Shown here: positions 45,279-53,921 of the stretch, piece after piece
How the letters are laid out: every line of letters starts with the position of its first letter
Numbering within the stretch: the first letter of the stretch is position 1
Origin: an uncultured Clostridia bacterium
Lineage (GTDB): Bacteria; Bacillota; Clostridia; UMGS1810
Direction of reading: 5' to 3'
NCBI GenBank assembly: GCA_934481345.1
Contig: CAKSPF010000004.1
Coordinates: 1-64,000, forward strand
Length of the DNA: 64,000 nt
Notes under the pieces: generated by a model
The model's input: only the letters and a program-made list of their open reading frames with translations
Databases searched by the model: none
What the model was told of the DNA's origin: nothing
Program-made: the position numbers and the translations under genes

Positions 45279-47591
45279 TTATTTATTGTCGTTATTTCTG
45301 ATTTCAACTCTTCTGATTTTACCGCTTATGGTCTTCGGCAAATCATCCACAAACTCAACCACACGAGGATATTTGTACGGAGCGGTATGGGTTTTTACAT
45401 AGTTCTGAATTTCTTTCTTTAATTCTTCGGATTTTTCCTTGCCCTTTACAAGCACGATAGTAGCCTTTACAACCTGACCTCTTATCGGATCGGGAACGGC
45501 AGTGATTGCACATTCAAGCACATAAGGAAGCTCCATTATTACATTTTCTATTTCAAAAGGTCCTATGCGGTAACCGGATGACTTGATAACGTCGTCTATA
45601 CGTCCTACATACCAGAAGTAGCCGTCCTCATCACGCCATGCAAGGTCGCCTGTGTGATACATGCCGTCGTGCCATGCTTTTTTGGTGTTTTCTTCGTCAC
45701 CGTAATATCCGGCAAAGAGTCCGCACGGAATACCGTCTTGTGTTCTTACAACGATTTCACCGGTTTCACCGACTTCAGCGCTCTTTCCGTCATCGGTAAC
45801 TATATCCACATCATACATAGGACTCGGTTTACCCATGGAGCCGAGCTTTATCGTTGCTCCTCTTAAATTACCGACAGTAAGTGTGGTTTCTGTCTGACCG
45901 AAACCTTCCATAAGTCTTAAACCGGTTGCCTTCTTCCACTGCTCGTAAACCTCGGGATTTAATGCTTCTCCTGCCGTTGTGGAATATTCTATGCTTGACA
46001 AATCATATTTTGACAAATCTTCTTTGATAAAGAATCTGTACATTGTCGGCGGAGCACAGAAAGTAGTTATATTGTACTGCTTAAACATAGGCAGAATGTC
46101 ATCCGCATTGAATTTGTCAAAATCATAGACAAACACAGCGCACTCGCAAAGCCACTGACCGTAGAGCTTGCCCCAGAGAGCTTTTCCCCAGCCTGTATCG
46201 GAAATTGTAAAGTGCAGACCGTCCGGATTTACGTTGTGCCAGTATTTTGCGGTTATAAAATGACCGAGCGGATATTTATGCGTATGTGTGGCAATCTTTG
46301 GATAACCCGTGGTACCTGATGTAAAGAACATAACCATGTAATCGTCGCCGCACGCTGTGTCTTCTGTTCTTTTGTATTCGCTGCTGAATCTCGGCATTTC
46401 TTCATTAAAGCAGTGCCAGCCTTCTCTTTCGCCGTTTACTATAACCTTTACTTCAAGCTCCGGATATGTTGCGGCGGCAAGATCAACCTGATGAGCTGCG
46501 TCGTCATCACCGGTGCAGATGATAGCCTTAACTCCGGCAGCCTTAAATCTGTATTCGTAATCGTGATCCATCAGAAGATGGGTAGCAGGAATTGCTACGG
46601 CGCCGATTTTGTGAAGCGCCAGGATTGAGAACCAGAACTGATAGTGCCTTTTGAGCACAAGCATAACTCTGTCGCCTTTTTTAATGCCGAGGCTTTCAAA
46701 ATAATTTGCCGTCATTGAAGAATACTTGCTTATCTGGGCAAATGTAAATCTCTTTTCTTCTTTATTTTTCGAAACATAGACCATTGCGGTTTTATCGGGG
46801 CATTTTTCCGCCAGAGCGTCCACACAGTCAAATGCAAAGTTGAATTTATCGTCATTTTTGAATGAAATGCTCACAAGACGGTTTTTATCGTCTTTTACAG
46901 TATCTACAAACTTCTTGTACAAAGCTGTTACAGGCTGAACAACCCACGGCTTGTCGGCAGACAAATCGCTTGATTTTTCTGTCTGCTGATTTTCATCACC
47001 CTGCATAACAATCGCATATATCTCTACGTCCTCTCCGTCCATTGCTGCCAGAGCATGCGGAGTTGTACTGTTATAATAGATAGTGTCGCCCTCTTCAAGC
47101 ACAACCGGATTTTTTTCACCGATAAACGCTTTCAGACGTCCCTTTATTACTATATCAAATTCCTGACCGCTGTGCGCCGAGTAATGAGGGTTTTCCAAAT
47201 CCTTGTCACTGTAAGGGATTTTTACCCAAAACGGCTCTGCGGTTTTGTTTTTAAAAAGTGCTGCAAGGTTTTTGTAAGTATATCCCTCTCTGCGGGTAAT
47301 CGGCAGACCTTCGCCCTTTTTGGTATGCTCATAACCGGTAAGAGTCGGGCTTGAACCTTTCAAAAGGTCGGTCGGATCAACCGAAAATGCCCTTGCACAT
47401 TTGTAAATGAATGTAAAGTTAAAATCTCTTGTTCCGCTTTCATACTCGTTGTAATCTTCTACGGAAACACCCGTTTTCTGCGCCATTTCTTCAACCGAAA
47501 ATCCAAACAGCTCTCTGGTTTGCTTAATTCTTTGTGCAACCTCCATAAGCTGCTTCATTTCCTGTGCTTTCTCATAAACTTCTCCGTTCAT
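45279..47591 (-). CDS. XRE-cupin-acyl-CoA synthetase fusion protein
   Basis: 770 residues in three parts. Residues about 15-80: XRE helix-turn-helix (RIKQTRELFGFSVEEMAQKTGVS). About 135-195: cupin (HYSAHSGQEFDIVIKGRLKAFIG, LEEGDTIYYNSTTPHAL). About 255-770: AMP-forming acyl/aryl-CoA synthetase with FFTSGTTGYPKIATHTHK, MEGFGQTETT, YHTGDLAWRDEDGY, GRIDDVIKSSGYRIGP and C-terminal Lys in PKTISGKIRR. It looks like a medium-chain or aryl acid:CoA ligase joined to an XRE-cupin regulator. ATG with GGAGG 6 nt upstream. Expression appears to be gated by the T-box upstream. Confidence 0.9.
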   Translation of the reverse strand: MNGEVYEKAQEMKQLMEVAQRIKQTRELFGFSVEEMAQKTGVSVEDYNEYESGTRDFNFTFIYKCARAFSVDPTDLLKGSSPTLTGYEHTKKGEGLPITRREGYTYKNLAALFKNKTAEPFWVKIPYSDKDLENPHYSAHSGQEFDIVIKGRLKAFIGEKNPVVLEEGDTIYYNSTTPHALAAMDGEDVEIYAIVMQGDENQQTEKSSDLSADKPWVVQPVTALYKKFVDTVKDDKNRLVSISFKNDDKFNFAFDCVDALAEKCPDKTAMVYVSKNKEEKRFTFAQISKYSSMTANYFESLGIKKGDRVMLVLKRHYQFWFSILALHKIGAVAIPATHLLMDHDYEYRFKAAGVKAIICTGDDDAAHQVDLAAATYPELEVKVIVNGEREGWHCFNEEMPRFSSEYKRTEDTACGDDYMVMFFTSGTTGYPKIATHTHKYPLGHFITAKYWHNVNPDGLHFTISDTGWGKALWGKLYGQWLCECAVFVYDFDKFNADDILPMFKQYNITTFCAPPTMYRFFIKEDLSKYDLSSIEYSTTAGEALNPEVYEQWKKATGLRLMEGFGQTETTLTVGNLRGATIKLGSMGKPSPMYDVDIVTDDGKSAEVGETGEIVVRTQDGIPCGLFAGYYGDEENTKKAWHDGMYHTGDLAWRDEDGYFWYVGRIDDVIKSSGYRIGPFEIENVIMELPYVLECAITAVPDPIRGQVVKATIVLVKGKEKSEELKKEIQNYVKTHTAPYKYPRVVEFVDDLPKTISGKIRRVEIRNNDNK

Positions 47592-47695
47592 TGTTATCCT
47601 CCTTAGATTTAGTATAACGGCGTTTACTATGCAATGAGCGTCTGAGATTTTCATGATTTTTAATCTCACTGTACCGATACCGCTGTATGTGCAAT

Positions 47696-47975
47696 AAAAA
47701 AACCGTCTCAAAGAAAACCTTTGAGACGGAGTATTAATCCGCGGTACCACTCAAATTGTACAGATACAAATCCATACCACTCACAGGCTCCAACAAGCCC
47801 TCTGCACTAACGCTGCATTTCTCGGGATACGCCTACAGCAAACTGCTTCGGGTATCCGGCTCGGAAGTGATGGGCCATTGATAAATCTCGCCATTGGCTC
47901 GCAGCAACCGCCAACTCTCTCAAGACTTAATTTACCGACCGTCTTCGTCATAGCCTTTGCTTTATTAAATTGTAC
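47696..47975 (-). ncRNA. T-box riboswitch leader upstream of the acyl-CoA synthetase gene
   Basis: The leader has the standard T-box elements in order: GACGAAGA near the Stem I base, AGAGAG and GCTGCGAGCC of distal Stem I, CACTTCCGAGC, a GTAGG segment, the CGTTA segment, the T-box GAGTGGTACCGCGG (47739-47752) and a terminator CCGTCTCAAA/TTTGAGACGG with T7 (47696-47729). The specifier is not certain: UAC (Tyr, 47852-47854) is preferred, ACC (Thr, 47851-47853) is the alternative. T-boxes sense uncharged tRNA; here the downstream gene is not an aminoacyl-tRNA synthetase. Confidence 0.9.
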
Positions 47976-47981
47976 AAACAT

Positions 47982-48010
47982 ATATTAGCATAGTTTCAGG
48001 CAGTTGTCAA
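47982..48010 (-). promoter_or_regulatory. Promoter of the T-box leader
   Basis: TTGACA (48005-48010), 17 bp, TAATAT (47982-47987) on the minus strand. Confidence 0.8.
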
Positions 48011-48071
48011 TACTTTTTTTATAAATTCCAAAAAAATCCACAATTCATGACTCAACTGCTTAATAATAACC

Positions 48072-48100
48072 TTGACTATATCAAAACGGTATATTATAAT
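48072..48100 (+). promoter_or_regulatory. Promoter of the alpha-galactosidase gene
   Basis: TTGACT (48072-48077), 17 bp, TATAAT (48095-48100), 31 bp before the start codon. Confidence 0.8.
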
Positions 48101-48131
48101 AGATTAAATTAATAAATTTGGGAGAATACAT

Positions 48132-50297
48132 ATGGCTATAAAGTATAATAACAATCAGTTTCACCTGAGTACTAAAAATGTAAGTTATATTTTCTGTGTT
48201 AACGACAACAAGCGTATAATACACTGCTATTGGGGCGAAAGGCTGAACGACGGCGTTGACCTCACCTATACGGCTCTGGCGGATGTTTTTCCGAGAGCGT
48301 CTGCATTTTCCACACCATCCGATGACACATGGAAAAACTTTTTGTGTGACATGAAATTTGAATTCGAAACAATCGGCAACGGAGATTACCGCACTCCGTC
48401 AATCATGGTGCAGCATGCGGACGGCTGCCGCATTTCGGAATTTGAATATAACGGCTATAAAATCATTGACGGTAAGCCGGCGCTTGACGGACTTCCGCAT
48501 ACCTATGCCGAGGAAAGCGACAATGTTCAGACGCTTGAGATTTCCCTTTTCGATAAACTCGACGGAATCGAAGTCGTGCTGTCATACACCGTTTTTGAGG
48601 ATTATGACGTGATAACAAGGCATGTAAGGTGTATAAACAGCGGTGCCGAATCGGCATGTATTTTAAATATTCAGTCGGCAACCGTTGATTTTGACGGTCT
48701 TGACTATAAGCTTCTGCATCTTTACGGCGAATGGGCAAGAGAACGCAGTATTGAGTACATTCCCGTTCACCACGGAAATATATTATTGGAAAGCAACAGA
48801 ACGTCGAGCAGCCACATGGAAAACCCGTTTGCTGCCTTAATGGACAAAAACGCTGACGAATACAACGGCAATGTATATGGATTTTGCCTGGTATACAGCG
48901 GCAATTTCGCATTAAATGCCGAGGGTTCCTGCACCGGAACCACCCGTGTGACAATGGGCATAAATCCAAAAGGCTTTGAATGGGAACTGAACCCGGGTGA
49001 AAGCTTTACGGCGCCGGAGGTAATTATGGTATATTCTCCGTGCGGACTGGACGGCATGAGTCAGATTTATCACAAGATTATACGCGAGCGTGTGTGCCGC
49101 GGAATTCACCGCGACAAAGTGCGTCCTATGCTTATAAACAACTGGGAAGGAACAGGCATGGACTTTGACGAGGACAAGCTGTATGCTATTGCGTCAAACG
49201 GTGCAAAGGCAGGTCTTGAGCTTTTTGTGGTGGACGACGGCTGGTTCGGCAAGAGAAATGATGACAGATCCTCACTCGGTGACTGGTATGTAAATAAAGA
49301 CAAGCTTCCGTTCGGCTTTAAAGGACTGGCAAAAAAAGTTAACGGTCTGGGAATGTCATTCGGCATATGGATTGAGCCGGAGGGCATAAATCCGGACAGC
49401 GATTTGTACCGCGCACACCCCGACTGGTGCGTTCATGCGCCCGGCAGATGCCGCACGCTCAACAGAGCCGAGCTTGTTTTGGATTTGTCGCGCGATGAGG
49501 TAGTAAAGTATCTTGAAGACACTTTCACAGAACTTCTCGAGTCAGCGGATATATCATATGTAAAATGGGACTATAACCGCAATATTTCAGAATATGACAA
49601 TTCGATGCAGCTTCACAAATATGTACTGGGACTTTACAGACTTCTCGAAACGCTTACAAGCCGTTTCCCGAACATACTGTTTGAAGGCTGCAGCGGCGGC
49701 GGCGGAAGATTTGACGCAGGCATGCTGTATTATATGCCTCAGACCTGGACAAGCGATAACACGCGTCCTGTAACCCGCCTTGAAATTCAATACGGCACAA
49801 GCCTTGTATACCCGATTTGCAGTATGACCGGGCATGTCGTAAAATCCCACGGCGATGTGGTAAACACCAAAGATTTCATGGAGCTTTCGGCACATGTGGC
49901 AATGGCAAGCAATTTCGGCTTTGAGCTTGATATGAGTAAGCTCAGCGAAGATGAAATACAGCAGGCAAACGGATACATAGAGCAGTACCGTCAAATCCGC
50001 GAAACCGTACAGACAGGAAGATTTCACAGACTTGAAAGTCCGTTCAAGGGAACAAACGTGTCATGGCAGTTTGTATCACAGGACGGAAAAGAAAGCATAC
50101 TGTTTTTGTATCAGACAAAAAGTCTTATGAACGGCGAGCGCAGAACTGTCCGCCTTGTGGACTTACAGCCCGACAGCAAATACGAATGTGACGGAAGGGT
50201 TTATTACGGCGACGAGCTTATGAAGCTCGGCATTAACGTTCCGATTTCAGCTTATGAATACAAAAGCAGCATAATGATATTCAAAAAAACTGAGTAA
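48132..50297 (+). CDS. GH36 alpha-galactosidase
   Basis: 721 residues, typical length. N-terminal beta-supersandwich, then the barrel with LFVVDDGWFGKRNDD, FGIWIEPEGINPDSDLY, catalytic nucleophile Asp in YVKWDYNRNISE, LFEGCSGGGGRFD, and acid/base Asp in TWTSDNTRP. Cytoplasmic (no signal peptide); cleaves terminal alpha-galactose from raffinose-type sugars. ATG with GGGAG 7 nt upstream. A small membrane-protein gene follows by 29 bp. Confidence 0.95.
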   Translation: MAIKYNNNQFHLSTKNVSYIFCVNDNKRIIHCYWGERLNDGVDLTYTALADVFPRASAFSTPSDDTWKNFLCDMKFEFETIGNGDYRTPSIMVQHADGCRISEFEYNGYKIIDGKPALDGLPHTYAEESDNVQTLEISLFDKLDGIEVVLSYTVFEDYDVITRHVRCINSGAESACILNIQSATVDFDGLDYKLLHLYGEWARERSIEYIPVHHGNILLESNRTSSSHMENPFAALMDKNADEYNGNVYGFCLVYSGNFALNAEGSCTGTTRVTMGINPKGFEWELNPGESFTAPEVIMVYSPCGLDGMSQIYHKIIRERVCRGIHRDKVRPMLINNWEGTGMDFDEDKLYAIASNGAKAGLELFVVDDGWFGKRNDDRSSLGDWYVNKDKLPFGFKGLAKKVNGLGMSFGIWIEPEGINPDSDLYRAHPDWCVHAPGRCRTLNRAELVLDLSRDEVVKYLEDTFTELLESADISYVKWDYNRNISEYDNSMQLHKYVLGLYRLLETLTSRFPNILFEGCSGGGGRFDAGMLYYMPQTWTSDNTRPVTRLEIQYGTSLVYPICSMTGHVVKSHGDVVNTKDFMELSAHVAMASNFGFELDMSKLSEDEIQQANGYIEQYRQIRETVQTGRFHRLESPFKGTNVSWQFVSQDGKESILFLYQTKSLMNGERRTVRLVDLQPDSKYECDGRVYYGDELMKLGINVPISAYEYKSSIMIFKKTE

Positions 50298-50326
50298 CTG
50301 TATTTTTGATACAAGGGAGTGATTAA

Positions 50327-50950
50327 ATGAGCTTTAAGAAGAAACTGGAGAACTATTGGTATTACTACAAATGGCACACTATTATAGCGGTTTTTATAAT
50401 TTTCGTTGTAGGCTTTGCGATAAAGTCGGCTACGGAAAGCAAAGAAAACGACCTGTTCATGGTGTATGTTTCGGATAAGGCAATAGGCACGGACGTTTCC
50501 GGCAAGCTGGGAAAAGACCTTGAAAAGAATAAACTTATAAAGGATGTAAACGGCGACTCGGAAGTTAACTTTTATCTTGATACGCTCGTAACCTCTCTTG
50601 ACGGGAACAATTCGGATGTTGCGTCTATGCAGAAACTTCAGGTATATATGCTTGCCGGAGAACAGTCGCTTATGCTTGTGCACAAATATATTCCCGAGGA
50701 CTACGACGGCACTTTTGAAGATATTTCCGCATATGCGTCTGAGGACGACGCTGTATATAAAGGCAGCGACGGCAAAATCACCGCAATAAGCGTCGAGGGC
50801 AACAGGTATCTCGAAAGCATGGGAATCAATACGGAAAATCTGTATATAGGCATACACGCAAGAAGCGATAAACAGTTAGAAAAGCACGAACGTGACGCCG
50901 AATACAAAATGGCGCACAACATACTCAAATATATATTGAAAAATAAGTAA
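50327..50950 (+). CDS. Membrane-anchored protein of unknown function
   Basis: 207 residues. N-terminal aromatic, basic stretch (KKKLENYWYYYKWHTI) leading into one membrane helix (about 18-38), then an extracytoplasmic alpha/beta domain (ENDLFMVYVSDKAIG, YMLAGEQSLMLVHKYIPEDYDG). The YYYKWH pattern before the helix recurs in Clostridial proteins of unknown function. ATG with AGGGAG upstream. Transcribed with the alpha-galactosidase gene and closed by a terminator. Confidence 0.75.
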   Translation: MSFKKKLENYWYYYKWHTIIAVFIIFVVGFAIKSATESKENDLFMVYVSDKAIGTDVSGKLGKDLEKNKLIKDVNGDSEVNFYLDTLVTSLDGNNSDVASMQKLQVYMLAGEQSLMLVHKYIPEDYDGTFEDISAYASEDDAVYKGSDGKITAISVEGNRYLESMGINTENLYIGIHARSDKQLEKHERDAEYKMAHNILKYILKNK

Positions 50951-50954
50951 AATC

Positions 50955-50994
50955 AACCCCGATATGCTGTTAAACTGCACATCGGGGTTTGTTT
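50955..50994. terminator. Bidirectional terminator
   Basis: AACCCCGAT...ATCGGGGTT with additional TGC/GCA pairing inside, followed by TGTTTAATT; lies between two convergent genes. Confidence 0.85.
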
Positions 50995-51889
50995 AATTAA
51001 CCATATGATTTTTTACTACTTTTTTCTTGAAGGTATCGTCGGACAGTATATAGTCGTCTGTGATAAGCATTTTGTTTTCCGTATACGCGGTTTCCGAATG
51101 TATCAATACTTCTATATCGTTTGCTATCTCGTTTACATCGCCGTACTTTCTGAGCTGGCGGTATGTCGGAGTAAGCTCCGGTCTGGCATAGTATACACCG
51201 AGTTTTGCAAAAAGTATGAGCAAAATTGCCGCCCATATCTTCAAAATTGTAAAATCGGTTGATTCCGTTCCCATATCCACACCGCGGCAGTCAATAAAGT
51301 ATTCACTGAGAGTAAGTTCATCACTCATTTTTTTGCTCAAATCAGATATAACAGGTTTTGGAGCTTTTACCAGAAATCCCGTCAAATGCTTGCCGTACTT
51401 CTGATGCGGCAGTGCAATTACTGCGGTTTTTCTGCCTCCGAGCTCTGCAAGATATATTTCTGCCGATTCATATTCTACCGTGTTTTTTTCATTTAACTCG
51501 ATTTTTGATGAATAAACTATTCCTGTTTTCTCTATGGAGTCAACTGTCATGTCAAACAGATAGCTGTTTTTCTGCCAATAGCTTATAGCCTTGTAATAGT
51601 ACGAGTCAGGCTCTTTCGGGTCGTGTCTGTCAAGCTCCGTTACGCCGTCAATCGTAAAGATCTGCGTATTTTTGAGAAATTCCTCCGTATCAAGCTGTGT
51701 TGCGCCGAACATTTTTGTTTTGATATACGGAAATCTCCATATTGCAAATGCACATAAAAGAGCAAGTGCAATCAGAAGATATACCAAAAATTTTCTGCGG
51801 TATTTTTTCATTGCTTTGTACAACAGAGTATCTTTTTTCAGCGGCAGTTTCTCCGAGAAAACTCTGTTTGCTTTTTCAGTTGTTTTCAT
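50993..51889 (-). CDS. Membrane protein of unknown function
   Basis: 298 residues. Basic N-terminus, a membrane helix at about 35-55, an extracytoplasmic region of about 155 residues (FLKNTQIFTIDGVTEL, IYLAELGGRKTAVIALPHQ), a second helix near 215-235 and a cytoplasmic tail (TPTYRQLRKYGDVNEIANDIEVLI). No family recognised. Start overlaps the rsmI stop by about 14 bp, so it is translated from the rsmI transcript. Confidence 0.75.
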   Translation of the reverse strand: MKTTEKANRVFSEKLPLKKDTLLYKAMKKYRRKFLVYLLIALALLCAFAIWRFPYIKTKMFGATQLDTEEFLKNTQIFTIDGVTELDRHDPKEPDSYYYKAISYWQKNSYLFDMTVDSIEKTGIVYSSKIELNEKNTVEYESAEIYLAELGGRKTAVIALPHQKYGKHLTGFLVKAPKPVISDLSKKMSDELTLSEYFIDCRGVDMGTESTDFTILKIWAAILLILFAKLGVYYARPELTPTYRQLRKYGDVNEIANDIEVLIHSETAYTENKMLITDDYILSDDTFKKKVVKNHMVN

Positions 51890-52754
51890 ACGGCACCTCC
51901 GTGCTTTGATTTATTCTGACGTATTCATTGTACACATCGCGGCGGCTCAAGCCTCTCTGATGTGCTGTTTCTTTGATTGCTTCTTTTTTGTTAAGTCCGC
52001 TTTGTATAAGCATATCCACATGCTCCGAAAGAGTCATGCTTTCAAATCGGCTTACGTTTTCCAAAGCCTTCTCCTCCGGGCTTTTTCCTGCGAGAACCAA
52101 AACATATTCGCCCTTAGGCGCATTGACTTCATAGTATTCTGCCGCACCTTTCAGCGTGGTAACACGGCATTCCTCGTGCAGTTTTGTAAGCTCGCGCACT
52201 ATGCTGACCGGTCTGTCGCCGAAAACCTTAATCATGTCGTCAAGCGTTCTTTTGAGTTTATGCGGGGCTTCATAAAAAATCATTGTCCTGCTTTCATCTT
52301 TTAAAAGCTCCAGGTGCTCTGCCCTGCTTTTTTTGTTTACAGACAAAAATCCCTCAAAACAAAATCTGCCCGTGTCTTTGCCGGAAATTATCAGAGCGTT
52401 TATAAGCGCTGCTGCGCCCGGTACGGGTACGACCTTTATACCGGCGGATATGCACAATCTTACAAGGTCTTCTCCGGGATCGGAGATAGCCGGAGTGCCG
52501 GCGTCCGTTACAAGAGCAACGTTTTTACCCTCTTTAAGAACGGATATTATATATTCTCCCTTTTCCTTTTTATTATGTTCAAAATAGCTTGTCAGCGGTT
52601 TGTGTATGTCAAAATGATTTAACAGCTTGAGCGAATGTCTGGTGTCTTCACATGCAATCAAATCAGCTTCTTTTAATGTATTTAACGTGCGTATCGTTAT
52701 GTCGTCAAGATTGCCTATCGGTGTGGCGCACAAATACAGACTTCCGTATTTCAT
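51876..52754 (-). CDS. rsmI: 16S rRNA (cytidine1402-2'-O)-methyltransferase
   Basis: 292 residues. SAM-binding tetrapyrrole-methylase fold: LYLCATPIGNLDDIT, ACEDTRHSLKLLNHF, ALVTDAGTPAISDPG, VVPVPGAAALINALIISG, FYEAPHKL. Methylates C1402 in the ribosomal P site. ATG with GGAGG 7 nt upstream. Position after trmN6 is the yabB-yabC order of B. subtilis. Confidence 0.95.
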   Translation of the reverse strand: MKYGSLYLCATPIGNLDDITIRTLNTLKEADLIACEDTRHSLKLLNHFDIHKPLTSYFEHNKKEKGEYIISVLKEGKNVALVTDAGTPAISDPGEDLVRLCISAGIKVVPVPGAAALINALIISGKDTGRFCFEGFLSVNKKSRAEHLELLKDESRTMIFYEAPHKLKRTLDDMIKVFGDRPVSIVRELTKLHEECRVTTLKGAAEYYEVNAPKGEYVLVLAGKSPEEKALENVSRFESMTLSEHVDMLIQSGLNKKEAIKETAHQRGLSRRDVYNEYVRINQSTEVPYENN

Positions 52755-52770
52755 AGTATTTCCTCCGCGC

Positions 52771-53442
52771 CTATATATTGGCATATATAGGCTTTTCAAT
52801 TCTGAGCGATGCATTTGCACCGAGCATACCTTCTATAAGTATAAGATTTGCGGCACATTCGGGTGAAGGACTTATAAAGGTAAGTCTTTTCGGTTCAAGA
52901 CGGTATTTTCTCATTGATGAGATAACATCGCACAGTCTGTCCGCGCGGTGAACCGCAAAAAAGTGACCGCCGAATTTAAGTATTTTCGATGCACATTCGC
53001 ATATACCGTCAAAATCTATAAACAGTTCATGTCTGGCGGCGGCTTTAAGGTCGTTTGGATTTGTAAAGCCTGCGCCCGATACCATATACGGCGGATTTAC
53101 CGTTACTGCGTCAATTGAACCGTTTAAAAAATATTTATTCCAGTTTTTGATGTCGTCATTTATAAATTCAAGTCTGCCGTTTAAGCCGTTAAGCCCGGCA
53201 TTACGAACGGCAAGCTCATATGACGGTTTCAGTATTTCAATTCCCGTTATTTTTGCCGCCTTTGTCTTGGCACTCAGCAGTATCGGTATAATTCCGTTTC
53301 CTGTGCAAAAATCCACAAGCTTCGCACCGCTTTTTACATGCACAAAGTCCGACAGCAGCACACTGTCCGTTCCGAAGCAGAACAAATCCGTGTCCTGTAT
53401 CAGTTTAAGACCGTTTATTCCCAAGTCGTCAGTTCGTTCCAT
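52771..53442 (-). CDS. tRNA1(Val) adenine-37 N6-methyltransferase family protein (YabB-like)
   Basis: 223 residues. SAM motif LVDFCTGNGIIPILLS and the amino-methyltransferase motif VNPPYMVSG. Homologous to E. coli YfiC/TrmN6 and B. subtilis YabB. Substrate in Clostridia is assumed, not shown. Start ATG follows GGATGGCTGCCGG. Downstream rsmI begins 17 bp later. Confidence 0.88.
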   Translation of the reverse strand: MERTDDLGINGLKLIQDTDLFCFGTDSVLLSDFVHVKSGAKLVDFCTGNGIIPILLSAKTKAAKITGIEILKPSYELAVRNAGLNGLNGRLEFINDDIKNWNKYFLNGSIDAVTVNPPYMVSGAGFTNPNDLKAAARHELFIDFDGICECASKILKFGGHFFAVHRADRLCDVISSMRKYRLEPKRLTFISPSPECAANLILIEGMLGANASLRIEKPIYANI

Positions 53443-53488
53443 AACCGGCAGCCATCCTTTGTCAAATAATAATTTAATATATATTCAA

Positions 53489-53569
53489 AGGAGACCGCCG
53501 CCAAAATAACAGATGCGCCGCAGTGTGCACAGCATACTTCGGCAATCTGCTATATGGGGGCAGCCTCCT
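53489..53569 (-). ncRNA. Candidate structured RNA: long hairpin upstream of the YabB-like gene
   Basis: Successive helices nest in 81 nt: AGGAG/CTCCT, GCTGCC/GGCGGC, CAGAT-GCCG/CGGC-ATCTG and a tip AGTATGC/GCACACT. No U-run follows in either direction. It lies 47 bp before the start codon, so it could be part of the 5' UTR. No known RNA family was recognised. Confidence 0.4.
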
Positions 53570-53582
53570 CTAATTCTCATGT

Positions 53583-53613
53583 CTGCACAATGCTTTAAAG
53601 ACACTGTGCAGTT
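53583..53613. other. Hairpin after the ferredoxin gene
   Basis: CTGCACA-TG/CA-TGTGCAG around a 9-nt loop. On the minus strand it follows the ferredoxin stop by about 35 bp but lacks a U-tail; on the plus strand TTTT follows. Confidence 0.4.
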
Positions 53614-53647
53614 TTAATCATGGCAAAAGCTATTGCCGCCTAACCAA

Positions 53648-53818
53648 TTATTCAGCGTTAGGAGCGCCTACAGGACAAACACCTGCACAAGCACCGCACT
53701 CAATGCATTCATCAGCATTGATTTCGTACTTGCCGTCGCCTTCGGAAATAGCGCTTACAGGACATTCGCCTGCGCATGCGCCGCAGCTAATGCAATCTTC
53801 ATTAATAACATATGCCAT
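53648..53818 (-). CDS. Small 2[4Fe-4S] ferredoxin
   Basis: 56 residues: CISCGACAGECPVSAI and CIECGACAGVCPVGAP give two CxxCxxCxxxCP clusters, the clostridial ferredoxin plan. Low-potential electron carrier. ATG with AGGAGG about 9 nt upstream. It has its own promoter, although it sits within the darA-rsmI block. Confidence 0.95.
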   Translation of the reverse strand: MAYVINEDCISCGACAGECPVSAISEGDGKYEINADECIECGACAGVCPVGAPNAE

Positions 53819-53878
53819 CTAAGATACACCTCCTGACTTAAAGTATCTGATATTCACAGACACCTTGTATGATAAAAC

Positions 53879-53907
53879 ATTATATTACAAAATGCGATAA
53901 ATATCAA
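53879..53907 (-). promoter_or_regulatory. Promoter of the ferredoxin gene
   Basis: TTGATA (53902-53907), 17 bp, TATAAT (53879-53884) on the minus strand, between the ricT stop and the ferredoxin start. Confidence 0.75.
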
Positions 53908-53921
53908 GCATTTTTAGTAAT

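Noticed and set aside
47781..47981. 66-codon open frame over the T-box leader
   Set aside because: It overlaps conserved T-box structural elements and has no ribosome site.
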